64,000 nt of DNA, taken from the NCBI GenBank assembly GCA_963930645.1, contig OZ005652.1, positions 352,866,602 through 352,930,601 of the forward strand, in the 5' to 3' direction. This document shows, in pieces, positions 47,910 to 60,663 of this stretch. Numbering within the stretch: position 1 is the first letter of the stretch; each line of letters opens with the position of its first letter. The translations under genes and the position numbers were made by a program. The notes under the pieces were generated by a model that did not search any database, was not told the origin of the DNA, and saw only the letters and a program-made list of their open reading frames with translations. This stretch comes from Salticus scenicus (taxonomy: Eukaryota; Arthropoda; Arachnida; Araneae; Salticidae).

Positions 47910-49177
47910 CTGGTGTGTCACTCACACGACTTTCTCTTACCCTGAAATTTAATATTATAAATACAGGTTGAAGATTAAAAGGTAAGATGACGAGTACTGT
48001 TATGTAAGCCTATCTTAAACAATTCAAATCAGTCTTCGGAAATATTTTATATGATAACTAGTTGTGTGTGAGGGGGGCTACTGCCTCCCTCAACCCCCCG
48101 TTTCATTAATGCACCTACATTTATACAGAATTTAATTCGGTTATTAAAAAACAATTCTGTTTTTAAAAAATAATTTATTAAAATTATTATTTAAAAAAAT
48201 TATCTTTTATGATAATGCAGACGATTTCCATATTAGAGAAGTAGTATAGCACGAAATATCAAAAAAAGAAAAAAAAAAAGTCTATTTTATTCTCAATATA
48301 TATATTAAAAAAAATATCGCAGATCGATGGTTTAACCTTTCGTTTTAAAGGATTGGCGAGCTCTTTTGAAAGATACCCATCATGGAAATTTACTCCCCTC
48401 GAGGGGAGACTTTCCCCCCCCCCAGGGGGGAAAGGCGAGGCTCCTACATACACAATTTTTTTTCCCAGTTGACTATCTCTATTACAAAAAATATATATTC
48501 GTTTTATTTGGTTTAGTGCAGTTTATAGATGTTAAACTCTACTTACCTGCCCAGTAGCGGAAAAAATGCAGCACGGCAGCGAGCGCTGCAGATTGTTTAC
48601 AGCTCTGCAGATTAATATAACCTTTCAATAAGAAAGACCAGGTTTAAAAATTACATATAGAATTTACATTTATGTTTTTATATTATTGTACTTGTATATT
48701 TTCGATTTATTTTCGTTGAAGAGTCAAATTTTACATATTTTATGAATTGCTAATATTTCCTGTGCTACCAGACTTGGTCCAGTATTCTTAGATCGCAGAC
48801 AAATTTTCTTTTGCTGCAGATTTATACAGAAGATTCTGCTACTGGGCTTACCTACAATTTCCATCATACACGTAATGTATTTCAATATTTTTGAGTGTCC
48901 CTGTACACGAACCATTTGCTTGATCTTAACGAAAAGTTTAGTGTAGCATCCTTATATGTTACGTATTTAGAATACCAAGTTTGAACTTTCTGCCATAATT
49001 TGTTTTTAGATATGCTGATAACAGACAGACGCACACACAGACATACACACAGACCATTTGCTAAAAACATGATTTTCGTATTCAGGGGACCTCAAAACAT
49101 GTAAATATAACGAAAACTTGCGTTCGAAAATTTGACCCCTAAACAATACTTTCTCTACCTTATGGGTAAGAGAAAGT
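47910..49177 (-). mobile_element. Hairpin-bounded non-coding element, family C
   Basis: On the minus strand it opens with ACTTTCTCT...AGAGAAAGT (49148-49177), followed by a TG/CTG-rich microsatellite (49021-49050). The motif ATATCTAAAAACAAATTATG and AGTTCAAACTTGGTATTC follow. It ends with a repeated strand GTAAGAGAAAGT (47929-47940, minus sense), CGTGTG..CACAC hairpin and CAGATTATTTTT. The interior includes GC-rich foldbacks (48072-48104 and 48393-48433) and several short frames without recognisable motifs. No protein is encoded. Confidence 0.75.
48393..48433. repeat. Twin GC-rich palindromes
   Basis: CTCCCCTCGAGGGGAG is a perfect 16 bp palindrome. Four bases on, TTTCCCCCC (from 48412) pairs with GGGGGGAAA (48425-48433). 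It is a striking local GC peak in AT-rich DNA, inside the family C element. Confidence 0.95.
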
Positions 49178-51321
49178 AAAAATATTAAATAGCTAATGAA
49201 ATATGATAATTTTTACTAAATATTTTTTAACTGCGCATGTGCAATATTTAGCGAAATTTCATTTGCATAATTTAACAGCCAAATACATTGTGTTACTTAT
49301 ATAAAACTCCCAAACATGTATCGTGTAAACTTAAAAAGTTGTACGCGATAGAATGAACTTCATTTCAAATGTTCCCAAAAATAAGAAAATGATGAAGAGT
49401 TTTTCTCAATATTTATTTCCAATCATCGAAAACTTTATTACCATTCATTGAATCAAAATCGCCAAAAAGCACACTTTGTGTGCCCGCGGACCTCAGCAGT
49501 GTATTCCTTACTTGCAATATGGCCGTGTCCCTGTTGCCTGAGAAAAATAATGCCTTATCCTTAGATTCCAATTTGGAAATCGTAATTACTTTGAAAAATC
49601 CTATACATAGTATTTCCTATCACCTTAAGTCCTAGATTTTATTTGATTAACCCGATCGAAAAGTGATAGCAATTTCAATCATAAATCGATCTTTTTGAAA
49701 AAGATCTTTTTTATGATATATTTTATTTGTGTGTTTGCGTACCTATGTGGATTGTTTTCAAATCATCCAATGAATAATGAGCAAAATCGATTGAATTTCA
49801 TAAGGGTTTGTTCTGTCTTACACATCACATAGTATTTTCGTTAAAAGACAGTACAAATTTCATTTTTTTATTCAAATTATATATATATTTTAGAAATAAC
49901 CTATTTTTTTTTCTTTCTCTAAATATTTTAGCGTCATAAAGGTGAGGCTAAATATTAGACGAAAATGATAAATTTTTTTAAGAGTTTTAAAGAATCCATT
50001 GGACAACATTTTTGTTATATGTCAGGACGAATTTCGTAATTAATTTTCAAATTATATTTTTTTTGAGGGAGAAGTAGGTTTTTGTATTTTTTCAAAATTT
50101 TTAACGACAAAGGGGCGCAGTTAGTTATTAAACGAAATAATTGAATTTTTAGAGAGTTTTAGCAGATTTATTGTTAATATTTTGCGCACTTTATACAAAG
50201 TCACTTGCATAAAAAAAAAAAAATCCTCTTCATTACGTACAAAACAGTTATTTTTTTTCCCAAACATAAAAAAAAATATCGCATTTCATACATGCTGTTC
50301 ACTTTCTGCATCATGCTTAATAAGTTGATAGTATGTTATTAGTACATATAGTTGTACGTCGACGATTTATTTCGTTAATATTATATATGTTATATATGTG
50401 CAAGTTTCTCAAAATCTAGTGACATTTTTTTAGGGTGGTAGCAAATATCTAGAGAACTGACAATTGCATATGAATCATAACCGTAAACGTTATCACCTAT
50501 CAATAAGTGGTGCTGTTTATTTAGAGAGTTACTGGATAAATTCAGGATCTTCTCATTCGTAAGGTAGTTAGTATACCACTAGAAAAGCCCCGGTTCGGGA
50601 ACGAACCGTATTCCGAATGCGGAAAAATTTCAAAATCAAACTCGAAATGTACAAAATTCGGCCTGATGCTGCCTGCGTGCCAATAGATCAAAGTTTGTTA
50701 ACAAAACCATTTTTTAATTCATGAAATCAATGAAGGTAGTTAATCAACGAAGGCTTTTCTCTCTTCGCTGGTCACATTATTTAAGGGAAACTCTATTGCT
50801 TTACAAACAAAAATAAAATTTAAAGAAATCATGAAATTGCTTTAAAGCCCGTTTTCGAGCGACTCACTCATTCACAGATTCTCGGGTGTCTTTCCCTATT
50901 GCCTGTGACAATAGCTTACCAGTGGGCTTCCATTTGGGTGCTTATCAGATGACAGTTTCGAAACGAACGTTATCGAAAAAATTAAAGTAGAAATTTTATA
51001 TTTGAATCCCAGTTACATCTGAACAACACTATACGTGGTGTACATAATATTTTTATTCACGTTATTTTCTATATTTATTTGATTTATTCCATTAACCATA
51101 AAATGACAACAATTTCACACCAAGTATAATATTACAATGTGCTATGTTCGGCTACGTCTACCATGCCAAAAACATACTATTTAAACAAAAGGGGGGAAAA
51201 TCTAAAATTGAGGTATATATATATGTTTTTTATTTATTTACTCCATTTTCATCTTTTCATTTTTTCATGTACAGGAGCAAATTCAATATTTAATTTTTTT
51301 TTTTTTTTTTTTTTTTTTGCG
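49178..51321. other. Gene-free stretch
   Basis: No coding frame could be supported over 2.1 kb. CGGTTCGGGAACGAACCG (50590-50607) is a 7 bp stem hairpin in a GC-richer patch. A 25-base T run lies at 51294-51318. Confidence 0.5.
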
Positions 51322-51980
51322 TGAAAACATGTTTCATTCAACGAGATATATAAAGTAGAGTGTAACCCTTGAGAAGGTCCAAGATGATTCATGTGACATG
51401 CTCTCCTTGCAGCTGCATATTCGGCGGTTCACTTGGTAACAGCTTATTTTCAATAAATTTCTATGGCAACGGTTTGGAGATTGTTCAATGTTTTTGTTTA
51501 TTTACGTAGTATAATATTCTTTTGTTCTAAATCATTTTGATTTTGATTTTACTTCTTTTTTATTTCGTGTAGTCGAAATTTAACCGCTTAAAAATTAAAA
51601 TGCTTAAAAATAGTTGAAAAATTATTATTTGTTGTTAAATTTAGCTCTTTAAAAGTTTAAATTTTCTTTTATAAACATTTTAAAACTTTGTTGGGAAACG
51701 ATGAAAAAAAAGGTATTTATTATTTATTAAAATGTGAAATATGTGTAAAATTATTTTAAAAGCAATTTATTTCGGTCATAGGACTGTCATATTACCTAAT
51801 AATAATGATAATTTGTCGAACTGATACTCTTAAATGCCAAAATAGCGATAAAGGGCCAAACACAGCAACCTATTGGAGCATGTCACGTGATTCATCTTGA
51901 ACCACGGAAAGCTAATCCTTCATCCATTGAATCAGCACTCTAATATATATATATCTCGTTGATTTCATTTTATGTTGAAA
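51322..51980. mobile_element. TIR-bounded non-coding element, about 660 bp
   Basis: The left arm (51322-51405) and right arm (51877-51980) are inverse and diverged. CAACGAGATATATA, TCAAGATGA(T)TCA.GTGACATGCTC and AGAGTG recur inverted, with a small insertion in the right arm. The interior is AT-rich and non-coding. No clear target duplication. Confidence 0.7.
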
Positions 51981-52954
51981 AATAATAATAATAATAATAT
52001 TTTTTTTTGGCAACAATTAAAAATTTAAATCCATTTTTAAGGCTTTTAGCAGATTATTATTTTCACATTTTAATTAATTTTAAAAAATCTAATCGAAATT
52101 TCGTTACAAATAAGGTACCAAATGAAAGGGATATTTTTTCTAAATCCGTCGGTTTAATTAACTTTTCGATCGGACAATTAGATTTTTTTAAAATTAACTA
52201 AAGTATGAAAAGCTGGTGACAGTTTTTTAAATTAACTAAAGTATGAAAAGCAGGTGGCAACAACACACAGATAAACAGAAGAAAATCTCTCTTAGGCAAT
52301 CAACTTCCGTTTAGCATCGGACAGACTGGAAGAAAACTCTCTTAGCCATTTATATAGAGAGAGATTACAAATTTGAAATATTGTTTTTATTCCTCCTTAA
52401 ATATACATCTGTTTAATAACTTTAATGTTTATTATTAAAGTTATTGCTATTCTGGTAATTATGATGTCTTTCTGTGGAAGCAAACCTATAAATTCTCAGT
52501 TATGGGAGTCCTATCATCTTTTAGCGACTTTTTTGTCGATTTTACCAAGACATATCAGGTTATGTTCTTTCATGTTTTTGATGCATCAAAGTTTAAAAAG
52601 TTTTAGAAAGTTCCGCATCATTCCAGAAGGTTGAAATACGACGTTGCCATTATGTCACTGCCCAGTAAATCTATTTAAAGAACATTTGTAGATTCGTGGG
52701 GGTTCTCTTTTGATTAGAGTACGCATTTTAAGAAATCTGATATTGTTTTACTGTTTGTAATAGCGTGAAATATTAATATAAAGATATTTATGCTGTGTTT
52801 CACTCGTTTTTTTTTTTTTTTTTTAAATATGTGTCTCTTAGTGGATTTGGCTGATGTTGATGTTCAAGTATTTTTATAAACTTTTGATATTAAGTATTGT
52901 TAATCCTAATAGGCTGTTTAATTAACTATTTTTTGGCGTAAAACTATTAGCTCG
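51981..52954. other. AT-rich stretch, possibly including an old LTR
   Basis: A 36-37 bp tandem duplication (AATTAACTAAAGTATGAAAA at about 52193 and 52230) is present. The end of this stretch (…CTCGGCA, 52951-52957) may be the 3' end of an LTR because a primer-site-like sequence follows. The LTR start could not be located. Confidence 0.35.
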
Positions 52955-52960
52955 GCATAA

Positions 52961-53160
52961 GTTGGTGTCAGTAATGGAGTTAAAAAACTGACGACGGTCC
53001 TTCGATTTAAAAGTACGGAGGAACTGAAAAAAAATCAGGAAGGCTTAAGTGCCTAGATGAAAGAATGCAATCCAGACAAGATAGTTTAGCACAGGAAATA
53101 AAAACTGTACAAAAGAATTCAATGTCCGTCCCAGGAAAAATTATATTTAATCAAGATGAA
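52961..53160 (+). pseudogene. Possible LTR-retrotransposon leader and gag remnant
   Basis: TTGGTGTCAGTAATGGAG (52962-52979) resembles the LTR/primer-site junction and leader of Gypsy-type elements. It is followed in one frame by VKKLTTVLRFKSTEELKKNQ and, after a one-base frameshift, by LDERMQSRQDSLAQEIKTVQ. This charged, coiled-coil-like composition is seen in the N-terminal gag region of arthropod retrotransposons. No downstream pol was found and there is no second LTR, so it is a fragment. The assignment rests on composition and position only. Confidence 0.35.
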
Positions 53161-53805
53161 ATATAAAAAATAGTTTCCATCTGTAAATAATGCCTTTGTA
53201 TCTGTGAAATAAGAATAGTCAAAGCAATTTTGGTCACTTTTGCTCTAAGAAATCTTCTATAAATAAAGATATCTTACTGAAAAAAATATTGAACAATCAC
53301 TAGACGTCTTATGCAATTATGGTTCATACTACCACCTGAATATTTTTTGTATATTTAATTCATGCTTACGTCACGTGTAAACGATAATAAAACAGATAGC
53401 TGAAAATATAAAAACCATGGTGAGAGCTTTAATTAATCATTTAAAAATATAAAATTAAAATAACACGTTAGACTTGATAAAAATATTGTTTGTGGTGAAT
53501 AGTTCAGAACACCGGTTTACGCAAGAATTTAAATTTATGATTGAAATTGAGAGTAATACGTTACAACTTCATTTCACTTTTCATCTTGTGGATACAAAAT
53601 ATTGGTCTAAGAAGAGACATGAGGTTTTTGCGTGGGAAGAAAATATAATGACACCAAAGCTGCCATTTTTCATCGCCAAGCGCGCCAAATTTTGTCATCA
53701 AATAACTAATTTCGTCGCCACGTCAAAAATTTCGTTGTCTACTATCAAAATTTGCCGGCAAATCACAAATTTCATTGCTAAGTCACAGGTTTTGTCACAA
53801 AATAG
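53161..53805. other. Gene-free stretch with a short degenerate repeat
   Basis: A 113-codon frame (53474-53815) has no recognisable motif, and its last third is a degenerate repeat of the type AATTTCGTCGCCAAGTC (53670-53800). It runs into the next transposon's TIR, so I do not call it a gene. Confidence 0.5.
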
Positions 53806-53807
53806 TA

Positions 53808-54570
53808 CCGGGTGATCCAAAAGTCAGGACAAACTTTAAAAATGAATAATTCGAAAACGAATCAAGATACAAAGATACGGTTTGCACCAAACGGATGAAA
53901 AAGAAACCGGGTTTTGTGTAGCAAAGGAAAGAAATTAGTTCTGTTGGCGACCAACAGATGGCGCTATAGTGTTTTATTTCACTAAAGGTGATTTACAAAT
54001 AAAAAAAAAATGTTGACAACTTACAAGTCAGCTTAATTACAGTTAATTAGTACTACTACAGTAACTGTTCAATGTCCATCATTCAGAAGTACAGCTGTGA
54101 GATGATTCACCACATCGTTCACAGCATTTAGTAGCATTTCTTGCGTTATGGCAGACACATTTTGGCGGATGGCATCTTTCGGTGCTGCTAGTGATGCCGG
54201 TTGGTCGCGGTACTCTTTTGACTTCCAAGAATCCCCACAGCCAAAAGTCACAGGGTGTCAGATCGGGAGATCTTGGAGGCCATGCCTGATTAAAGTAGCG
54301 ACTGAGAATGCGATATTTCGATGCATATAAGCTTCGACTACCATTACCTACTGTAGTTGTTCCTTTTTATATCGTTTGTTGCTTTGCATAATCCTACATC
54401 AGAAATACGACAGCGCCATCTGTTGATCGCCAACAGAACTATTTTTTATTTCTTTGCCGCACAAAACCCGGCTTCTTTTCCATCCGTTTGGTGCAAACCG
54501 TATCTTTGTATCTTGATTCGTTTTTGAATTATTCATTTTTAAAGTTTGTCCTGACTTTTGGATCACCCGG
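53808..54570 (-). mobile_element. Internally deleted Tc1/mariner-type element
   Basis: The ends CCGGGTGATCCAAAAGTCAG and the exact inverse at 54551-54570 are flanked by TA (53806-53807 and 54571-54572). The TIRs extend about 160 bp on each side (GGTTTGCACCAAACGGATG, GCGCCATCTGTTG blocks) with few differences. The 260 bp between them is the 3' part of a transposase gene on the minus strand. The 5' two thirds of the gene are gone, so the 763 bp copy is non-autonomous. Confidence 0.93.
54058..54330 (-). pseudogene. C-terminal fragment of a mariner-clade transposase
   Basis: The minus strand reads through the mariner signature (PPRSPDLTPCDFWLWG-like, recognisable despite frameshifts near 54285 and 54240) into KDAIRQNVSAITQEMLLNAV (about 54166-54107) and VNHLTAVLLNDGH near 54069. 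This corresponds to the third catalytic Asp region plus the C-terminal tail. The DNA-binding domain and the first two catalytic Asp blocks are absent. It lies entirely inside the element 53808-54570. Confidence 0.85.
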
Positions 54571-54572
54571 TA

Positions 54573-55161
54573 TATCTTTATGGCCTCTGTTTGATGAATG
54601 GTTATGAGCTTGGGTTTTAAAAAGTTGAAACATTTACTGACAAATAAATCTACCCTAAAATTTTAAGTAGAATGAATAGTAGTAGTTGATAATAATTAAA
54701 TTTCTTAAAAATAGAAGAGAGACGTAAATAATGCAATATGTGGGAACAAAGCCATTGGCTAAGTATGTGTTAACGCACATGTAATATTTCTTTATTTTTG
54801 TAACATTAACGTAAAGGACCTTTGCCTGTAAGCTTGCCGAAAAGGGATTTTTTTCATTTAGTTTTATCTTTAGTTTCTCCTTTAATATATTTCATTATTG
54901 AAAAATATGCAAAATTTTTTTCATAACAATCAGATACAGTTCATTTTTTTTTCTGTTTTTAATTTTTAAATTTCAGTCTCTTAAAAATAATGTGGTATTT
55001 TTACTAATATTGTATTATATACTCAGTAGAATGCATTGTGGATTCTTCTCGTCTAGTTATTTTGCATTAAAAAGAAATTAGCCTAAAGTATATTGTCTTT
55101 CTCACGTTATTTGTGGTTTCATAATTAAAGATTGTAGTTCCTATCGTATATTGTACTTTTT
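54573..55161. other. AT-rich spacer
   Basis: Nothing supported. Confidence 0.5.
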
Positions 55162-56455
55162 AGTTCCCCATCATACTTTAGGTATGGGGAACTTAGGTAA
55201 TCGTGAAAATTTTCGACCTCGGTTTTTTTACTTTTTTACACGTTTTCAGGTGTGAGGAATCCGAAAATGACAAAATTTGTATGGTGTCTGTCTGTAGGGT
55301 GTCTGTTACTGGGTCAGTCTGTTAGTGTGTTATTCCGTTAGTTTGTTAGTGTGTTTACACGATATCTCACAAACAAATGATCGCAGAGAGGTAAGACCAG
55401 TTTTAAAATATTACTTTCGATACTGGCAAGAACCCTATTTATTTGACCAATTCGAATTAAAAAAAATTGTAAGTTATTTAAAATTTACGATTTTCTTAAC
55501 ATGGGAGAATAGGGCAAAATCTCACTTGCATTAAATGAAGAATTTTTGCTATAAAAATGTCAGACCAGTTTTAAAATGTCAGTTTTGATGCCGGAATGAA
55601 CATTAGTTATAAACATGCTACTTTAAAAATTTCGCAAGTTATTGGATATTTACGAATTTCTTAACATGGCAGAATAGGACAAAATTTCACATAAAAGTCA
55701 GTTTTGAGGTATATTTTCATCGTAAAAATGTCAGACTACTTTCGAAATATTATTTAGCATACTGGCAGGAATTGACTATGAATTTTCCAATATAAAAATT
55801 TCGTAAGTTATTAGGATTTTACGAATTTCTTATCATAACAGAATAGGGCAAAATTTTACACAAACGTCAATCTTGAGGGATATTTTCAACATAAAGATGT
55901 CAGAGCATTTTTGAAATATTATTTAGGATACTGACATGAATACCATACAGTATGAATTTTCCAATTTAAAAAATTCGTAAGTTATTTGGAATTTACGATT
56001 TACTTAAAATGGCACAATATTGCAAAATCGAGCATAAACGTTCATTTTGAGGATCATAAATATATCAGACAATTTCAAAATAACATTTATGATACTTGTA
56101 TAAACATGATTGACTACAAATATTCTAATAGGAAAATTTCGTAAGTTATTCGAAATTTAAGATTTTACCAACATAGCAAAATGGGGCGATATTTCATATT
56201 AATATGCATTTTTGGGAAAGTTGCATTGAAAATAGTAGCATGAAAATAAACCAATAAAATAAATTAGTAGATTAGAATAAGATAAATATATCGAACTAAA
56301 TTGTGGGTAGCCTATTAGGCGAGGATTTCGTTCTCTCACTGTGTCAATTTTTGGTCAAATTCATTTCTCTTAACATGAATATACGTCCTGTACAAGAAAT
56401 TTATAAGAACATACGTATGATGGGGAACTGAGCAGAGTCCACCTATGCCAACTAG
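55162..56455 (+). mobile_element. Hairpin-bounded non-coding element, family D
   Basis: The 5' hairpin AGTTCCCCATcATAC / GTATGGGGAACT (55162-55193) is followed by a TCTGT/TTAGTGTG-rich segment (55282-55355) and ACGATATCTCACAAACAAAT. Five internal units then carry GTAAGTTATT..AAATTTACGA at about 55471, 55631, 55803, 55977 and 56140 (spacing 160-174 bp). The hairpin strand returns as GTATGATGGGGAACT (56415-56429). The end is a degenerate hairpin region closing in CTAG, followed by a T run of about 26 bases. No protein is encoded. Confidence 0.78.
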
Positions 56456-58264
56456 TTTTTTTTTTTTTTTTTTTTTTTTTTTTCTAACTCTTTATTCATA
56501 CATTTATTTTTGATAATGCTTATTTATGATTATCAATTTTTCTGTAACAGCCTTTAATATTTCTGGTATTTTGTTTCAAATAATAGTCTTTTAAAACAAA
56601 TATAAAAACTGGAGTTTTATTTTTGTGCTCCAAATAATTTATTTATTCGCATGGTTCATCTTTTATGTGCACCATTAGAAAACTATATACAAATTATTTA
56701 AGCAAGGCTGTTTCTGCGTAGTCATATACATTATGAAAATGGGAGTTTCCCAGGTAAATAAACACAGAAGAAACATTCAACATCTTGCACGCTAATGGAA
56801 AAAAAATGAAATAACAGAGACGAGAGGTGTATCGATAGCATTTAGAATACTGTCACCAACGCATATAAAACGAAAAAAGAAAGTGTAATAATATATATCC
56901 TATAGAGTAGGTGCTCCAGTGATTGGCATGCTCCAGTAATTCACATCTATCCCGAAAAAATTAATAAATAAGAAAAATAATAAAATCATATATTTTACAT
57001 TTAAGAATTTTAACACTTTATGTCATACACTGAAGCATAGGGTGCTAATAACTGGTAAAATGAATAACTAGCAGTGTCAAACACTGTAACATAGAGTGCT
57101 AATTGCTGATAAAATGAAAAGCTGACAGTGTCACTGGAACATTGAGTGGGTGTCAAATAAAAATTCATAAAAAAATAATTCTTATCAAATGTATATATTT
57201 TAACATATATGTGGTACTGAATGTCTTTCATACCATATGTACTAACTTAAGATTTCTAAAAATATTTTCTGATGACTAGAACATTAAAAACATCAGAGAT
57301 TGCTCTAAAAGTTTCAATCATTGGTGAACTTACCCTATTTAGGAGGGCTTTCATTTCACTTCATTATGCACTACGCTAAATGCTACCAAAACAGCTGAGT
57401 GCTGTTTCATTTTACCTTTGGCGTTTATGATGTTGAAAATTTTCCTGTGTTTTGACGCATACATTATTTTTTTTTCTCTCGTAATACTTCTAGCACGTAT
57501 AGTACTAAATATAATTGGGAAATCTAAACGTATAACTTCCATAAAAAACATTACTTGAAATATTGCGAATATTTTACAACTAAAAAAATTAAAAAATGTA
57601 CTGTAATAAACTTTTTTCCCAAATTGCCAACAACATATAAAAAGAGAAAATGAGCAATTAGAAGCGTTAACTTTTTATTTCAAAACTTTAAATACTTCAG
57701 CTACGAGAAATTATTCACTTTGAATTTATACAAATTTTCTTAATGATGTTCTTATCAGAAATGTTATAATTATAAGAGAATGTTAAGTTTTCTTTAAAAA
57801 GGAAATACTGACAACATACAATTACTTCCAAATATTTCGAAAAATAGTGTAAACGATTTTACTCCTTTATTTATAAACTTTAAAATAATTAAGTATATTT
57901 CGGAAAAAATGTCTGAATGTATGCATCATTACAATAATGACATGATGAGTTTAAAGATTTTAATGATCAATCTCAATTATTTTGTAGTTTTTTAAAGAAA
58001 TATGTAAGAAAGGTAAATTTTATTTTAAATCTGGTTAAAGTTCAGTGAAGATGATTTAAGTAATATTATTTTTGATGTATTAAAATCCATTAATTCATTT
58101 GCCAAATTGAAGGATATAACATAATATATACAGAGTAAATATATATGAATGCATTAATTAAAAGTATCTATATAGATAACAAGAAACAGCCGTTAATTTA
58201 TAACATTGTTAAAAGATAAGCATTTATTTTCTATTACTTATTCTTCATAACATTTAGAAAGGTA
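56456..58264. other. AT-rich stretch with a short tandem repeat
   Basis: After the T run there is no supported gene. A tandem repeat of about 59 bp lies at 57018-57145 (CATAGGGTGCTAATAACTGG versus CATAGAGTGCTAATTGCTG). Confidence 0.5.
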
Positions 58265-58265
58265 C

Positions 58266-58350
58266 TAGGAAAAATTGTTCCCCATAAAAAGTTCCCTGGG
58301 GAAAACGTCCCTCGGAAAAATTATTCCTGGAAAAAACGTCCCTAGAAATA
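58266..58350. repeat. Degenerate minisatellite, 18-20 bp unit
   Basis: About four units of the form GGAAAAAnTnnTCCC(C/T): GGAAAAATTGTTCCCC, AAAAAGTTCCCTGGGG, AAAACGTCCCTCGG, AAAAATTATTCCTGG, AAAAAACGTCCCTAG. Confidence 0.75.
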
Positions 58351-58857
58351 AATTCAGAAATTTTCGAAATTTTCCACATTTATATTGTATGCCAAATAAC
58401 TGACGAAATTTATTTATTATTGAAAATTAAATATGAAATTATATATAAGGTAAAATTAGGAGAGTTTGTGCACACTTCAACAGAACAATAAAAAAAAAAA
58501 TCCAAATATTAATTTTTTACTAAGCTATTGGTGCATAATTTTGAATTAATTCTTCTTCTATGCGTTTCCATTACTATTTTGTTGCTCTGTTACACTTTAA
58601 AACAACAGCTGGAATAAAACCAAGAGAGCTATTTAGTGCAGTCTCTCCTTTTAGGATAGGTGTGACTACGCACATGGGTAGCAGAGACTGCGCTTAATTA
58701 TAACTAGAATTGCATTGTTAATAAATATAATTGAACTTAAAGACATTATTGTGAGGTATTTGTAAACAAATATTTTAGTATTTGGAGTGGATATTTCAAT
58801 TGAATTATAAAAAAAATTAGAAATTTAAAAAGAAAGTTAAACAGATTTACACACACA

Positions 58858-58861
<4 letters not shown>

Positions 58862-58934
<73 letters not shown>
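58862..58934. repeat. (CA)n(TA)n compound microsatellite
   Basis: About 53 bases of CA are followed by about 20 bases of TA. Confidence 0.97.
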
Positions 58935-60211
58935 GTATGTATAAATATTAAAGACCAGATAAAGATTGTGAAATAAAATTAAGTTACTAGATAACACGTT
59001 TAACTTAAAATTAGTACATTTCCTTTTCAGCGCGACCGTGTGTGCAATGCATTTCCAAGCACCCCTCCCCCCCCTCTAAAAGTAATAGGGTAGCGCACCG
59101 TGTTTGCAATCATATATGGCTAGTCTCGACAATTTTCTAACCCAGAATCTGCCCACCGTTAATATTTTTATTTATTTTTTTCTGTTTTTTTTTTTTTTTT
59201 TTTTTTTGTTTTTTTTTTTATTATTATTATTATCATTATTATTCAATATCTTTCGCACAAAAATATTCAAACACAAAACCTAAATTTTACTTGGTTTGAA
59301 ATCTTCTCGTTTCAAATTTTAAAATAATTTCGGATATTTATTTTATTTTAACGTAATTTAAAGACGATTACTGTCTTTAAAGAGAAATTTGATTAGGATG
59401 AAAATTTTTGTTTGCATTTAGTTGTATTGCTTCTATTAAAGCAGCTGACATAGCTGCACAAAATTTGAGCATCATGCTTGAAAGTATTGCAATACTAAAC
59501 AGATACCCAATTACTTTTGAATACTTTGTGATAAATTTCACATAGGCTAATATTAGCATTCGAGAAGTAAATCGAATCAAAGGTGTGGCTTTTATTGATC
59601 ATGCCACTTCTGAATAATGTTCAATTTCCGATTCTGGTGACAGTCTCCATAAAGATGTGCTGTCTTGAATCCGGTCATTTGTCGAAATTATTTTCTAGTA
59701 CAGTTCCACACATTCACTAAACTCATCGTCATTGTTTTGTCATTACCAATAAGCTGAGAAATCTCTATTAGTAGAGATTATTTAAAAAAATCAATGCACA
59801 GTCTCGCCTAAATAAAAAGCGCAAACTCTCTTATTTTGGTTGTAGCGATTGCGAAGTCTTTTATTAAATAATTATTCGCTTTTAGATAAAATCGTGGTGC
59901 TCGTACCGTTAGTCTAGGTTAATAACTTATGACAAATTGTTTAAATTAAAAATATTTTCTACTATTACCTTGGTGTTGAAATTTCTCGGAAGAGTTGTGA
60001 AATTGAACCTTTATTTTTGAAAACGAGACAAAATAACCATGCTTTTTCTTAGTCTTTTGAAGCAATCAACATGCACATTGAAGTCGGAACTTCACTATTC
60101 ATGCTGTACAAACATCTCAAATCGCAATTCACCCGCTTTATTCTTTCCCACCGATCCCCTATGTGCGCGATCTCTCGTATTGTATGATCTCTCATAGCTT
60201 TACCATATATA

Positions 60212-60212
<1 letters not shown>
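58935..60212. other. Gene-free stretch
   Basis: A direct repeat flanks a C run: GCGCGACCGTGTGTGCAATG (59030) and GCGCACCGTGTTTGCAATC (59093). A T run lies near 59186-59219. No gene supported. Confidence 0.5.
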
Positions 60213-60249
<37 letters not shown>

Positions 60250-60264
60250 TATATTATATTATAT

Positions 60265-60305
<41 letters not shown>
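60213..60305. repeat. (TA)n with an embedded (TATAT)n pentamer and a (TATG)n tail
   Basis: TA dinucleotides, then about six ATATT pentamers (60240-60272), then TA again and a short TATG run. Confidence 0.95.
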
Positions 60306-60310
<5 letters not shown>

Positions 60311-60663
60311 GTATATATTAATTTTAAAATAAATGATAAAAATTATCAATTTGCATAAAATTGGCGATAAGCTAAGACTTTTATCACCGAATAAATATGA
60401 TAATTAAAAATACATTTTAGTTCGTGAATTAAAATTTAGAAGTAGGGTGTGTAAATTTTATTAACAAATACAATATATGTTTTAAATATTTTATTTTGTT
60501 TTATTATTATTAGTAGTAGTATTGTTTTACGTTTACAGGACTTGGATTTTTCGTGTGCATCTCTCTCTCCTTTATTATAATGATTTTTTCAACGTAAAAA
60601 ACGATCGGTTGTAAAAGATCACAGAAAGTAGACTCACCAAGTTTACGAAATAGAAGAATATAT

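Noticed and set aside
53474..53815. 113-codon open frame
   Set aside because: Its C-terminal third is a short degenerate repeat and it ends in a transposon TIR; no domain is recognisable.
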